This document shows positions 28,701-51,042 of a stretch of 64,000 nt of DNA, piece after piece (within the stretch, counting starts at the first letter, position 1; every line of letters starts with the position of its first letter). This DNA comes from Serinus canaria (Eukaryota; Chordata; Aves; Passeriformes; Fringillidae). The position numbers and the translations under genes were made by a program. Where the stretch lies: assembly GCF_022539315.1 (NCBI RefSeq), contig NC_066343.1, positions 48,473,705-48,537,704 of the forward strand, in the 5' to 3' direction. The notes beneath the pieces were generated by a model. The model made no database searches and had not been told where the DNA came from. It saw only the letters and a program-made list of their open reading frames with translations.

Positions 28701-31700
28701 GTTTTAGGGTGAAAAAATATCTTTTTCTGATACTTAAGCTTTATTACTTACCGAAGGATCAACTTGATCATTTGTTACTCCCCTCAAGACAATCTTCAAT
28801 GGATGCTTCATGAAAGGTGCCAAGCAGAGCAGACTCTCCAAGTAGTAGCCAATGCCACGGCTGGGGCTGCAGTCATGTTCCAATGAGCCTCCATACAGAA
28901 GACCAGGCTGATAATACAAGGTAGTACCTGAGGGAGGGGCCAGGGGAGCAAAACAAATGAGAGCACTCTAAAACACTGGCCATCAAAACAGCCCAAAAAT
29001 ACTTTGCAACAATGTATGAGCCAAACTGGAGGCAGAAGAAGGAAGGCTAAAGCACTTCCAGCAAGCACATTATTTACATGTCTGCAGCTAATAAATGGGT
29101 CAACACATGAGTGTCTGTCTGTCCTGCACACCATTTTCTTCCTTTCTCCTTCCCCTAAAACCAAGGATCTCTTAGCAATCTCCAAAATGCTGATACAAGC
29201 AATTATTATTCTCCACAGAAGCTAAACCTTCATCAGTCTATCTGGTCATTGAAGTCTTGGCATATCTGATGCTGATTTGTTTGCCTGACCAACTAAAGAT
29301 CATTAGAACCCTTAAAAAGAAAAAAAACTCAGACCAGGTGAGGTTTTCACATGGAATGCTTTTCACTCTAATGAAACTCTTTTCTAAGCATGAATAAGCA
29401 AGCAGTATGGCTAAGAAGTTTGCCTCTGTAGAGGATAAATCTTTTTCTTCTACAAAAATCAATTCTGGTAGAGAGGAACCTTTGCCCACTGTGAAATCCT
29501 GCATACCTAACAAAATACTAATTTTAGTTCTTGGGCAAGAACTTCCTTAGCTCTCTGCGTTATGGTGGAGCACTGACCTTCTTGCATGTGATCAATTTTT
29601 ACAAAACTTGTCAACTTTGGTATTTCTGATCTTTTCAGTCAATCTTTTCTGAACACCTACCTCTGCCAAGACTAGACTTCCATTCTACTGCAGAAACTGA
29701 TAAATCCTGGAGACCAAGGAGAAAAAAACAGATCTCACCTGTTTGGTTTATTTCAATCCGTGAGCCATTGGTCACTTTGTCAATCAGGCGAATAAAACTT
29801 GCTTCAAAATCTAAGGAGTAGAGCACAGACAGAATTGTAAAGTTTCTTAGAAGTTGAGCATCTTACTTGTACTTTTAACCCCTTCCCGCCTTCCATGAGT
29901 AAGGCTACTCTAACTCTTCAGTGGTATAATGCCAGCACACATGAAAAGGCAATTCTCTGTAAAAACTGAGATGTTCATGTGAGTCTCCACACTTACAGGC
30001 ATCTCAAATCAATTGAGATGCCCTCAGATGCAGCAGCTAGAGTAGTCACACTCCTCTCCCTGGCACACAGCACATAATAAAAGTGGACATTTCTGACCAC
30101 AGTGGCTCAAGGGATTGCTCTTGGCCAGAAGAAAACCTTTGACAATTTACATTTTGCTCAGTACAAAGCAAAACAGACAAATCACAGCAAACAGGACCCC
30201 ATATTCCGACCCCATATTCTGACCCCATATGACAAGCTAATAACAGCTTCACATTATTCTCTGTAAATGTTAGCCTAAAGGAAGGGGACATTTAGACATG
30301 AAGTGTTGCTGCTGCATATCTGTTCCACAAACAGAATTAGCTGTTTGCAGGCTCTAAAATTTTCAATTTCCAAAACTGTTTTGGACATAGGGCTAGAGAA
30401 CCTCAAGTCATCCCACTGCCTCTTTTCTTGCTTACTGTGTTCACTATACTATAGCAGTTTGTGTGGAAATGGTTCCTCAGTTTCTCTCAATTGTGTGGAC
30501 CGTCTACCAGAGACAATGAAATGGACAAGTAGATTTAACCCAAAATAATACCAAAAGTACCAACTAACCATAACCAAAAAGGAAATAACATACACAAAAA
30601 TAAATATACAAACAAACATAACAAAAACAAACCAACCAAACAAAACCAATCCAAAACAAAAACTCCTGAAAAAAGCTACCCCAGGAAGAATATGCTATTA
30701 TTCTAGTATCCCAATACTAGGCTCAGAATCAAGGAAGACAGGCAAATATATGCAGAATTCAAAACCCAGTTAGTTTTAAGAGCCAACAGCATCTGCATAA
30801 TTGTTTGCAAACTGCAGAACTCCCTTAGCAATAATCCTGTGTTACTTCTTACACAGTAATCAGGTTTTTCTTTCTACATATGACTCCAGGATGTAATAGA
30901 TATTTAAACCACAGAGCTACCTGCAGAATTTACAGTTTGTCAATATTGGCATAACATGATTGATGCCTCAATCACACAATACTAGTTCTGCTCTCTTTCT
31001 AAATTATGACAGCTTATATGCTTACAAAGTTTACATTACTTTATAAGCACTGGGGCATCTTCTAGTGCAAGACTGCATCCTTATGAGCACACATTGTACT
31101 CTTGGAGAACACTAGTTGCAGAGTTTACAAAAGTTCCAGTCAAGAAAAGTAAAAAGAGCTGCATGTTGATTTATCAACACAAATCAGGATTTATTGTTAT
31201 TATTTTTCTGTTACAATCATAGTTACACTTGGACCCATACTTAAAAAAGTAAATTCAAACACTCTAAAAAAACATGGCAATAGCTACAAACTTCACCACC
31301 AAATGCTCCACAGTGATAAAAAATACTTTGGATCATGGTAAATGTTAAGTCAAGCACACAAGAATGCTTTGGCAGTTTTTGAGTAGAATTTTTAGCAACA
31401 CACCCAAGGCTCCTCAGAAGGCAGAGACGTATCTAGTACTGTTCTGAACTTTGTAACAGGGGGTCCTTGCCCAAAAAATAACTGAACACTGCAATAACGT
31501 TTCTTCCTCAAACTCTGTCCTATCGTTTTCTTACTTCTGTTATGATGGAATTCACCCTCAGATGCCAAAGGCTTTGTATGAGAATGACGATGGTCATTTT
31601 TCCTAAGAAAAATTTCCCTTAAACAAATCTGCAGAAATGAGAATAAATTATTTCACCTCTTTCACCTTTCCTGTTTCACCAAACTCGGACAAAAATCAAA

Positions 31701-32678
31701 GCATAAAACGTGACCTATTAAAACTGTACGAACGTGAGCTCCCACCAGCACAGGGAGCACACCACGCTTGGTCACGGACACGCGGCAGAAACGACGGCCC
31801 AAGAGACAGGGAATTAATTCTGCCATCCCGACTGCGAAGCCACAGTCACGGGAACGAGAACCAACTCCGGGGCTGTGGAGAGGCTCTCGCACACGCAGCG
31901 AGCCGGTCAGAGCCCCGCCTGGCGGCTCCCGCACCGCCTCCGCCTGGCGCGGAGCGAGCGGCGCTGCCCCGCGGGCGGGAGGGGCGGACGGGCAGCGCCA
32001 GCCCCGTCCCACCGGCGCGGCTCGGCAGGGCAGCACCAGCCCGGGCCGCCCGCACCGGCCCTTGATGGCCCGCTCTGAAAAAAAGGCGTGACCCCGCGGA
32101 AGGCAGGGCTGCCGAGCCGAGCCGGCGGGACGGGGATGGTACTACCCCGTTTACGCCTCGCCGCCCCGCCGGGCAGCGAGGGAGGCTGACGGCAGGAGCC
32201 GGCGGGTGTGTGACAGCCCCCCTGCTCCGGCCTCCTTCACCGCCCCTGCCGCTCCCGCGCCTTCTCCTCCTCGTCCCTAAGCCCCGCGACCCACGTGTGA
32301 CAGCTACACCCGAGACGGGTGTGCGGAGCGCTCAGGGGAGAGCGCATCCACGGGAAGACACCGGGACGCAGCTGGGTCCCCGCTCCTCGGTGGGGCCCGC
32401 CTAGATGGAGCCCGGGCTGTCCCAGATCCCAGTAGGCATCTGCCCCTGCCCGGCAGCAGGTCCCGGGCACAGCCGGAGCTCCGCCGGTGCCCCGACCTCC
32501 TGCCCCGCGGCCGCCGGTGCCGCCGCTCACCGCGGAGGCCTGGGTCCTGCTCCTTGGCACGGATCTTGCGGATCTTCAGCGGCCGCCCGCTGAGCGTGGC
32601 CAGCACCAGGCGCTGCCGCAGGAAGTTGCATCCCGTGTAGCTGAGGCACTGCGCCTCGCCCGCCGCGCCGCCCGCCAT
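1772..32678 (-). CDS. RCL1: RNA 3'-terminal phosphate cyclase-like protein 1, nine coding exons
   Basis: Coding exons in transcript order: 32678-32531, 29810-29739, 28927-28752, 22731-22657, 21423-21299, 19208-19083, 17560-17404, 8175-8072 and 1922-1772 (stop TAA). They sum to 1134 nt, 377 residues, close to the human length of about 373, and all phases agree. The start at 32678 has G at -3 and +4 and begins [10 protein letters not shown], just before the family's [14 protein letters not shown]. The RTC-family signature [11 protein letters not shown] is at residues 161-171; SPQMANR and [13 protein letters not shown] are also conserved. The C-terminus ends [12 protein letters not shown]1 is a nucleolar factor of the U3 small-subunit processome, needed with BMS1 for early pre-18S rRNA cleavage; family knowledge says it lacks cyclase activity. 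Eight introns are U2-like or GT-AG, and intron 5 is U12-type. Intron 8 hosts miR-101-2. Exon calls rest on recognised protein similarity plus splice sites, not on transcripts. Confidence 0.96.
5696..5774 (-). ncRNA. MIR101-2: miR-101-2 precursor hairpin in RCL1 intron 8
   Basis: Read on the minus strand, this 79-nt segment folds into a hairpin. Its 3' arm (5726-5706) is the mature miR-101-3p, beginning UACAGUACUGUGAUAACU with seed ACAGUAC. Its 5' arm (5763-5742) begins UCGGUUAUCAUGGUACC, the star strand typical of the mir-101-2 paralogue. The loop differs from the human one at only a few positions as I recall it. The human gene also lies in an intron of RCL1 on the same strand, so host, strand and position are conserved. 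It is probably processed from the RCL1 primary transcript. miR-101 is known as a repressor of EZH2 and other mRNAs. Confidence 0.97.
5706..5726 (-). ncRNA. mature miR-101-3p
   Basis: This 21-nt 3' arm matches the vertebrate miR-101-3p, including the whole seed. The exact ends are set by homology, not by small-RNA reads. Confidence 0.93.
5901..5967. repeat. Short tandem repeat, five TTTTGATAA units
   Basis: About five imperfect copies of a 13-16 bp unit, typified by ATTGTTTTGATAA, lie head to tail. The array is 127 bp from the miR-101-2 hairpin and just before a CR1 copy. Confidence 0.8.
6000..7504 (+). mobile_element. CR1 LINE fragment with RT remnants and intact 3' end
   Basis: The 5' part matches the CR1 region upstream of reverse transcriptase (a degraded frame with [18 protein letters not shown]). 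The middle has the [13 protein letters not shown] region, and later parts match the CR1 C-terminal frame. It ends with the diagnostic GATTCTGTGATTCTG tail. Frames are broken by stops and indels. It lies antisense to RCL1 in intron 8. Confidence 0.88.
9090..9131. repeat. Perfect 18-bp inverted repeat with 6-nt loop
   Basis: Arms 9090-9107 and 9114-9131 are exact reverse complements around ATCCAA. The core arm is CTCCCTTGCCTTC. It lies in RCL1 intron 7 and no known element accounts for it. Confidence 0.9.
10641..13290 (-). mobile_element. CR1 LINE remnant with endonuclease and RT regions
   Basis: The 3' end is at the low coordinate (CACAGAATCACAGAATGATT, the reversed CR1 tail). Going toward higher coordinates come reverse-transcriptase remnants with [12 protein letters not shown] (about 11750), the upstream [14 protein letters not shown] motif (about 12100) and an endonuclease-domain remnant with WWDSSCDWN near 13170. 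Stops and frameshifts interrupt every domain, so it is dead. It is on the RCL1 strand, in sense orientation within intron 7. Confidence 0.9.
15408..15560. repeat. A/C-rich low-complexity stretch
   Basis: About 150 bases consist nearly only of A and C with CCAAA and AAAACC motifs, without a fixed period. It may descend from a degraded poly(A) or simple repeat. Confidence 0.7.
19209..21298 (-). other. RCL1: RCL1 intron 5, U12-type (minor spliceosome) intron
   Basis: The donor, read on the minus strand from 21298, is GTATCCTTTT, an exact match to the U12 consensus RTATCCTTT. The acceptor is AG at 19210-19209. Upstream, TTTCTTAGC (19229-19221) matches the U12 branch consensus TTCCTTAAC at seven of nine positions; its A lies about 14 nt from the acceptor, inside the narrow window of minor introns. 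No long polypyrimidine tract precedes the AG (the last bases are CAGAAATGTAG). The intron splits an alanine codon in phase 2 (GC|A). The other seven donors are GTGAG or GTAAG. The 2.09 kb interior shows no repeat that I recognise. Confidence 0.9.
21424..22656 (-). other. RCL1: RCL1 intron 4
   Basis: This 1.2 kb intron holds the SINE at 21764-21898. Immediately beyond it, 21900-22200 is a GC-richer patch of unknown origin, possibly part of another repeat. Confidence 0.85.
21764..21898 (+). mobile_element. Second TguSINE1-like SINE
   Basis: A diverged tRNA-like head (GAGCTGAGTTGATTACAGC, then GGTCGTGGCTTTGATTCCC) is joined to a CR1-like tail, GTCCCTTCCAACTCAGAATA. It lies in RCL1 intron 4, antisense to the gene. 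Confidence 0.8.
25430..25650 (-). mobile_element. CR1 LINE 3'-end fragment
   Basis: It begins, at the low coordinate, with ATAGAATCATAGAATG, the reversed CR1 tail, and continues with the GGTTGGAAGAGACC motif and sequence of the CR1 3' region. About 220 bases remain. Confidence 0.8.
25740..26742. mobile_element. Avian LTR-type interspersed repeat (tentative)
   Basis: The block reads like a repeat I know from many passerine sequences. It has recurring CTGCTCCAGTG boxes, a GGAGATCCACAATAT duplication (from about 25881), a CAGCAATCACATCC duplication at 25967-25994, and an end region with CACTGATGGGCTCAGACTTGG and GCAAATCCAATACAAC. I take it to be an endogenous-retrovirus-type LTR without coding capacity. 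Family, strand and exact ends are uncertain. Confidence 0.5.
29811..32530 (-). other. RCL1: RCL1 intron 1
   Basis: This 2.7 kb intron is AT-rich at its 3' side, with an A/C-rich stretch at 30580-30665, and merges into the CpG island on its 5' side. The 13-bp tandem repeat is the only other structure I see. Confidence 0.85.
30195..30230. repeat. 13-bp tandem repeat, nearly three copies
   Basis: The unit GACCCCATATTCC occurs twice (second copy ending CT) followed by a partial third copy. It lies in RCL1 intron 1. Confidence 0.85.
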
Positions 32679-33060
32679 CCCGCTGCCCACGTGGTTGGGA
32701 ACAGGAAGCGCTGGGACACCGGCGGGGGCAAAGGGCAGGGGGCGGGCACGGGAGGGCTCGCACCGCCCTCGTGCTTCGCATCCGCCGGTACCCGGCGCGG
32801 GCGCTCGGCGGCGGGGCCGTGGCGAGAAGGGCCGGGCTGAGTTGATCGCGGCACGGATGGCAGCCTCTGCCTTTTTCTCTGCTCTCCCAACCTGCTTGTT
32901 TTCAGTTGAAACTTAAGGAGTGTGGGAGTGTCGGGAGATGTGTCTGACCGGAGCCCAGCCCGCTACTCCTCCGGGTGATGTAGGTTCTCCTTCGGCGGGC
33001 GGGTACGGACGGTCCGGAGTGGAACGTGGTGCCCGCACAAGGATACTGCCCCCACATCCA
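31850..33060. promoter_or_regulatory. CpG-rich island at the RCL1 start
   Basis: Base composition changes sharply from AT-rich intron to dense CG dinucleotides around RCL1 exon 1, with GC-rich strings on both sides of the ATG at 32678. This is the usual TATA-less housekeeping promoter pattern. The transcription start cannot be placed by eye. The island covers the start of intron 1, exon 1 and about 400 bases upstream. Confidence 0.75.
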
Positions 33061-33379
33061 AATGAGTCGGTTTCTGGGAACATGTTCCTTAGGCAGTACT
33101 TTTCAGTAATTTGTCCCTGGCTACCTTAAGGAAAACGGCGGAGGAATGAGCCCTGCTCGCGGTCCTTGGGACAGCCTGTATGCTTAATGGTGGTGACAGA
33201 CTCCTGCTGTCCTTAAGGAGGAAACCGACTAAAGCTTTCAGTGTCTTGCTATAAGAGAAACATCGATTACAATGGAGGTGTGACAATGTCAATTATTAGG
33301 CATTTATGTGCCCATGAAAAGAAGTTTATTGGAACGGAATAGTCTAGTTGTAAGGGATGAACAAGAATCATTTAGCTCT

Positions 33380-33850
33380 TCACTTCATGGCTGACCCAAA
33401 GGTAAAGCAGGCTCTTAAGGGCTCTGTCCAAATGCCCCTTACACAGTGATAGGCTCAGAGCATCATCAGGCGTGACCCCCCCTCTCTATAAAGAAATGAT
33501 TCCTAATGGTAAGTCTGAAGCAGCTTTGATCCAATCCCACACAACCTATGGCTGGTAGAAGAGATCAGCACCTCCCTCTCCACTTCCCCCCCTCAGGAAG
33601 CTGTAGACATCAAGGAGGTTGCCTCCTAATATCTAACCTAGCTGTTCCCTGGCACAGCTTAAGACTGTCATCTTGTCTTTCCTGAACTGAGGACTCCACA
33701 GCTAGATGCAAAAAATCCAGGTGGGGTCTCACAAGTGTGGAGTAGAAAAGAGCAGTCATGCCCTTTGACCAGCTGGACACACTGCTCTTAATGCTCAAGT
33801 CAAATTTTTCACGTACCAGTATCCTAAATTTCTTCTCCACTTAATCCATT
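33380..33850 (-). mobile_element. Old CR1 LINE fragment
   Basis: A minus-strand frame with TALFYSTLVRPHLD and DIRRQ resembles the CR1 C-terminal region. Both ends are blurred by divergence. Confidence 0.65.
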
Positions 33851-36264
33851 TACCACACAGACTGTACAGATGCTGTGCATTTCCCAGACCCAGGTGCTGA
33901 GGCAAAAAATCAAACCCAGAAAAATTATACATCTAAATCAAAAGACCACATCTGTGTAGAAACAAAACCTAAGAAATTTTATTAAAGGAAGCATGTTGAG
34001 AAATTTGTGGAAAATGAGGATCAAAAAATGTCAGCAGTTAAACAACATTTGTTCACATATGCGGTACCCAAGATTCCTGAGATATGGGTAGAAATATCTA
34101 GAGCTATTAATGGTTCATGGGCAGATGAACTTCTCTGTATTTTTAGAAACAGAGAGTTCTGTCATGGACAGTTTTGTGGAATCAAAGAATTGTAGCTTTC
34201 TGTGTGTAAGAAATAAGTTGCCAGTTGCAGCTCTGATCTAGCATATAGCAGAAAATAGGGTGCGGCTTGGGCAGCTGAAATTCTTTTATGTGCTGAGCAG
34301 AACTAAGAGAAAACTGAGTGTAAGGTAAAGAACATACATATCTTCTCAGAGCTATTAAATCTATGTCCAAACCTCACAAAAAATTCTTAAAACTTTCTTG
34401 ATAAATCAGTGGTTTGTTTTCTTGTTTACAAGCAATAAAACTGAGTCAAGTCTCTGCATAATTCCTTTGAGCTTCAGAGTTTGGAGGGTATTTTGGAATT
34501 CCAGAACAGTGTTAAACTTCATGATTAATGGAGAAGAAATCTGGCACTTACTGTTTCCTGTTTTCAGGGAACAACTTTGTCTTCTTTAATTTCCTTCACT
34601 GACAGGCCTTTTAGGCAGAATATCAGGGTAATAGTTAAACAACAGTTTGCTGTGAGGTTGTGGATGTGGCATGTGATAGAGGGTGAATACTCCCACTGAA
34701 ATCAAGTGTCTTCTGTGAAGACAGCTGTGTGAAAGGCTTTCAGGTGCTGCTGCTAGGACTACATTTTTCACTGCATTGTCTGAACTCTGTGTCTTAGATT
34801 TCCATAAAAAATGTCTAGTCAACTGCGTCTGCTTTGAATGAGCTCTCTTCTGTGGTTTATTTCTCTTCCTTTGTGTACTCCCCTGTGCTCCCACACATGT
34901 ATTTTTAGTTCTGTCCATCCTGTCCTTCTTCTGTGACTTCCAATTACTTGCTTTCATCTGTTAACAATTTGCAAGTATCTGCTCTATATCAAGGCATGGG
35001 AAAACAAAACTGGGAGAACAAAACAGAAAACAGTCTTCCCCAAAAATTATTCCATTGGCAGTCAGAATTTTCTCATGTAACTGAAATAAGATACTTCTGT
35101 AAAAAATCACTGGCATATATATTCAGCTGGTATAATGTAAGTATCCTTGTAAAGAAAGCTCTATCTGTCATAAAAATACCTAGTGACATAAAGAGGAGGG
35201 GTTTTGTTTCTCTGGAAATGCTAGTAGCTTGTTGTGTTAGAAGGTCAAGGATTTCTGGAGTCAGGAAAATTATTTTTATCAACTGCCTAGAGGTGGCACA
35301 GAGAGACTGAGTGGCACCTCAGATATATACATGTCATGATCTGGGCAGCTGTTACAATTTAACCTCAAAATGTAAAGCTATTACTGGCTTACCTTAGTAC
35401 TCAGGGAAATGTTAATTTTCATTTAATCAGTAGTTGGAGAACATGACAGTCTCCTGATAGTTTAATCACTTGAGATAAATAATACAGAAAAGGTCATTAC
35501 AGAAACTTCCAAAAAAGATCTGCCTTCTCTTAATGTATGAGGTTTCCAAGAATGCAAAAAGATAACAGTTTTCTCTGAATATCTGTTAGTTTACATACCT
35601 CCCAAGACTTTTCACACAGTCACAGAAACACAGATATTTAACTTCTCTTTTACTTGAACTTAATTTCTTTTCCTAATTATGTTTATTTTGAGGGATATCT
35701 AAAAAATCTGTGATGAGGACTTTTTATAGGACTAAAATTACAAACTCCAAATACAGCTCAAAAGAACCACTGAGACAACAGAAATGTCTTCCAAATAATT
35801 AAAATTCTATATTTGATTATTATCAACTTGTGACTCCAACAAAGTATTGCCATTGCCTGTAACAGAACATAAGCCTTGTATTGAGTTTCCAAGGCATCAG
35901 AACAGAAGCTAGTCAGATTTGCACTGTCTGAATGTTCTTTGATCTGCTTGAAGCTTTGGTTTGCTTCATTTAATTGTGAGAGCAGTTTTGACAGGTTTCC
36001 TATGGGTAATTTATTTTTTCTTGTATTTATTTTTTCTTTTCTTGGATGCAGACCTGGAGCTGGGCACAACTCCAGCAAAAAAAGAAACTATCTAATATAT
36101 GTGGAAGGTATTATATATAGTAAAACTCAGATGTAGAGCTACAGACTAGTGAAGAAAAAGCAAGGTGTAAAATAGTGTTAGCAAGCATACAAAAGCTACT
36201 TCAAGTGAACCCTACAGGGATGAAGAAGAAACTGTCAACAGAAGCCTGGCATTCTTCCTGGTGA

Positions 36265-36312
36265 GGGAGTCCAGATGCTGATGACTGGTGAGTCATCAGC
36301 ATCTGGACTCCC
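36265..36312. repeat. Perfect 22-bp inverted repeat with 4-nt loop
   Basis: Arms 36265-36286 and 36291-36312 are exact reverse complements around GGTG. The arms include GAGTCCAGATGCTGATGACT. Beyond the arms, GGTGAGG on the left and CCCTCACC on the right extend the symmetry imperfectly. It lies between the RCL1 and AK3 promoters. Confidence 0.92.
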
Positions 36313-37074
36313 ACCACCCTCACCTGAGTGAAACCATGACCTTGGGGCCCAGGCAGAATGGGGAGAGAGGTAAACACAACACCAGGAGAATGGGAAAAAC
36401 GACGAAGTGTGTGTGGAGCAATTAATTATTTACATTAAACAGAATAAAACTTAATAATGGTAATTTAGCATAAACTTTCTGTAACAATTAATTCTTGAAT
36501 GACACTGTTTCAATTATGTTAATAGATTTTTCACTTTAAAAATAAGGTGTGTTTCAGCTTTGTCATAAATAAGTTTTTGAGTGTACACAAGCTTGGTGTA
36601 CAGGCAATGAATTTCTGTCTGAGGAATACCCATTTTGTAGGAAACTTAGAGTTTTGGAACAACCCATGCTATGTATAAGTGTCAATTTGCTATACTCAGC
36701 CATCTGTGAGGAATAATTCATTACGCTTTTTAATAAAGGTAGGAGTGACACTACAAAAATGATAGTGTTATATCCCTCTTTGCAAAAAAACCACTATTTA
36801 AATCCTAATAAAGAATCACAGCTCTACATTTTTGGTTTGAAAAGAGTTATGTCTTTGCTACTTTCAAGGAAACAGTCCAACAGCAACATTTAATTCTATG
36901 TATTTCAACTTATATCTAATTAGAAAAAATCTCCTCAAGTGTTCTTGATGGTATATATTTTTGAGGGAGAATTTTCAGCTGTGTTGTGTATATACGTTAG
37001 CCTTCACTGGATAGGCATGTCATGCATTATTTTAAAAAACTTTATTCATGGGGTATCTTGTTTACAAATACAGC

Positions 37075-37865
37075 GTCACAGCCTTATCTAGGTTGGAATC
37101 CAGATCTGTAGCCCAGTCTGTGGACCAAAGCAAGGTCAAACTGGGTTGCTCAGGACTTCTTCCAGTTGGGTCTTAAAAACCTCAGGGAGCTGAGTCTACT
37201 AATACTTAGATTCCACTGCCTGACTTACTGAGTCCTGCCACTCATCTTAGTCAGCAGCCGGTCCCTGCCTTCTCAGTAACCTTCTCATGGGTGCTAGAAG
37301 GCTGCTGTTAGGTACTCCTGAACCCTTCTTGTCTCCAGCCTGAACAAGCATGGTTCCATCTGTCTGTGTCAGTGTCTCTTCTCCATCCCCTGATCATTTT
37401 GGCCACTTCCTGCTAAACCAGCCCCAACTGATCAATGCCTGTTTTGTACTGGAGGCCCCAGTAGTGGCCACAGCACACAGATGTGGCCTAAGAAGTGCCT
37501 AATACAAAGGGATAACTGTTTTCCCTGATGTAGTGGCTACCCTCCTGTTAATATGTTTCAGGATGTTAGTGTCCATGGGCTGGATGGCACTTAGCTGGCT
37601 GTAGAGCAGTTCTCCCCAGTCTTCTCCAGCAGAGCTTCTTCCTTGCTGGTCAGTCCCCAGCCTGCACTGTTGGAAGCAGCATCGTGGATACAGGACCTTG
37701 TACCTGCCTTTGCTGAATTTGGTCCTGCTTGGCCCCTTTCCCCATCTGTTCTTGCAGAGCTCCACCTCCTGCCCCTAAGCCCATGTGCTCAGGCCACATG
37801 GTTTGCTGTCACTCACAAAATTGATGAGGGTGCGCTCTCTCTCCCAGTTATTCTCAGACACTAGA
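37075..37865 (-). mobile_element. Old CR1 LINE fragment
   Basis: Sequence such as CTGAACAAGCATGG and CAGCCTGCACTGTTGGAAG matches the diverged CR1 reverse-transcriptase to 3' region read on the minus strand. No intact frame remains. Confidence 0.65.
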
Positions 37866-40109
37866 CAAAACAAGGTGCTGTGATAGGCCCTGGAAAAACA
37901 TGTTCATTAACAGCTTTTGGAAGGGTACAAACCACTGAGCACTACACCTCTATTCCAGCTAGACTTACACCCATCAAATTGTCCACCCCTACACCAAATG
38001 AGGCACAAAAATTATGTGGGACACCACAACAGACGTCCTGCCAGTCAGGGTACTATGACTTCTTCCTCACGCAAGTAACCATTTCATTCTGATACAAAGT
38101 ACAACACTTGGGAAGTAGTTACCCAACAGTCTTAACAGAATTCTGTATCAAACTCAGAGGAAAGGACTTAGATCCCCAAGGAGAATACCCGACAGAAACT
38201 CTGTTGATGGTTTAAGGCTTAAAAAGCCTCTTCAAAGCATTTCTTATGTTTGAAAAAAGTGCTGAGTAATAGGAAAGATTATTTATTAGTAATAACATTT
38301 GGATTTGTTTGAAACAAGATTTTGATTACTGGTCAGTCAACATGAGGGTTACTTCTATACCCACTAAGCAAGACTCAGGTTTTTATTTTATACCTGTACC
38401 TTACATGTGTGAAAAAGATTAATCAGAATATAGTGCAAGTTACATTACATAAACATTGACTACTCTGTTAAGATGTGAGTAATTAAGTCTGAATGGAGAT
38501 GATGAAATGTCATTTTCCAAACATCATAATGAGGCTGCCAAAAAAACCACTTGCATGTCTTTAAATATGGAATAGCTGTATAAAGACTTGTATACAAACT
38601 AGTGAACCATTGACCCCATTTCTTCCATTATTTCCTTTTCCACTTCTGAGTATGTCACAACTACTCACAAAACTACTAGAGTGAGGTTTGGACTTCAGGA
38701 AAGATAGCCAAGGAAATGGGAACAATAATTTCTTTTACTACCTATTTTCTGTAATCTAAGTACCCAGTTCTGTTCTGCAAAGACCACAGGTTGGTAAGAA
38801 CCAGTGTGTGTGAGAGAAGTGCCTTTCTATCATTTTTCACCCCTTCCTCATGAATCTGTTGGGAAGTTCAGAGAGGTTTCTAGTCTTTAACAAAGGGATT
38901 GTCTTAGCATTCCTGCCTGGATTTCTGAGCTGCTCAATAGGCCTGTAGAGAGGCTGAACCTCAGGCTTCCTTTTTAACAGACAGATAAATTATTGCTGCT
39001 TTTTTTACATGGTGGCATTGGAGATTAGAGTTAATGGTCTCTCTGACAAGTCTAGTTATTTGCTGGATATATATTTCATACAATACCTTCCATTTTCCCA
39101 TATATTTGCTTTAGAAAGATTTAGCAACACATTTTGTGGACTTCTGCCATTCAGAATTCTCTGAAGTGTGGAGCTTAAAATGAACAGTGTGGCTTCTAAC
39201 ATTTAAAGGGCCTTTGCTGCCAAATTTTGTTTAAGACTGTGGTGCTTTGGCAGACTGAGGTGTTTCCTTGGAAATGCTGCTAAAGCCCCAAATGTTTAAC
39301 TCTTGCTGTCCTAGTACAATCTGGAACAGAGGTACTATCATGTTCATTTATGAAGGTTCACATTTCTCAGGGTAATGAGACTTATGCTCGTAGTAAGATC
39401 TATGAGTTAAGCCAGTGTCTTCCTACTTAATTATTAAGGCAATTCATTTTATTGACTGGGGAGTTTTGGGGCTATATTCCTATTTCTTTACATTTTTAAA
39501 GCACCAAACAGTCATTTTAATATTTTCTTATGGCTTTACTTGTTTCAGTGTAAAACTATTGAAATGAAACAATGCTTTAAACCAAGAAGCTGAACTTATT
39601 GTTTTGACTCTAGCTCTGCTTTCTGCTCACTTTTTCACTGTGACCTTTCTGGTACAGTGATTGAGATCCATCAGCATCTTCAGGACCTTTAGCAGGAAGG
39701 CTCACTTCTCCTGCTGTGGACATGACTGTGAACACTCAGGAAATGGGACAATCTAATGTTTTGGCCAAAACATTGTGTTCTGATGTAGCTGAGGGTCACC
39801 AAATCATATCTGTGGGAAAGGACATCTTGGTGTTTAGAAGAACACTACCCAGAACAAGGACAACCTGCAGTTGTTCACATTCAAGTACCATAAACAAAAC
39901 TCAGGCACAGCTCATTAAAAACGCAGCTGCCTGCTGGTAGACAGTGGGAGCTTATTTGTGAGAGATCAGCAAGAGCAGGGCTGCTGCACGGGGGTGAAAG
40001 AGTACAGCAAAATCATCCACAGCCTCAGGGCACCTGGGCAGGGCAGTGACAGTGTCAGCAGCCAAGCAGTCATTAGGTGACAGCCAGGTATGGAACCATG
40101 TCCCATGTT

Positions 40110-40303
40110 TCCCAGTTCAGTTTGGGAAATCCTCATGATAATTCAGGGAAATGGTGGAGTCACTATTTCTGGGGATATTTAAAAGGTGGGCTTGTGTCAG
40201 TTTGGGGCATGATTTGGCCATGGATTGACAGAGCTGGCTTACTTGTTGGGGTCGTTGACCTTTAAGGTATTTTCCAAACCGAACGACTCTTTGATTCTGT
40301 GTG
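40110..40303 (+). mobile_element. CR1 LINE 3'-end fragment near the AK3 promoter
   Basis: AATGGTGGAGTCAC, GGATATTTAAAAGG and the terminal CTTTGATTCTGTG are typical of the last 200 bases of CR1. It ends about 200 bases before the CpG island. Confidence 0.75.
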
Positions 40304-40461
40304 TCTGAGACGGGGCAGGGACTGACGGCTTAGGGTGCAGCCAAAATGGGCCTCCTGGGCAGAGGGGTGCGGGGAAACTAGTCATGGCCGCTTGAACAGT
40401 GATGCCTAAATGCGGTCTGATGCGACGCTCTAAGACGCAATTTGCTTCATTTATCTTTTAA

Positions 40462-51042
<10,581 letters not shown>

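Larger units (their letters stand above)
22732..28751 (-). other. RCL1: RCL1 intron 3
   Basis: This 6.0 kb intron contains a short CR1 3' end at 25430-25650 and the LTR-like block at 25740-26742. A 13-bp duplication (ATTTCTCTGAACA) lies at about 23021-23052. The rest is unassigned AT-rich sequence. Confidence 0.85.

Noticed and set aside
32679..32690. An upstream GTG start for RCL1, giving four extra residues
   Set aside because: The ATG at 32678 has a good context and starts close to the human N-terminus; GTG initiation is not needed.
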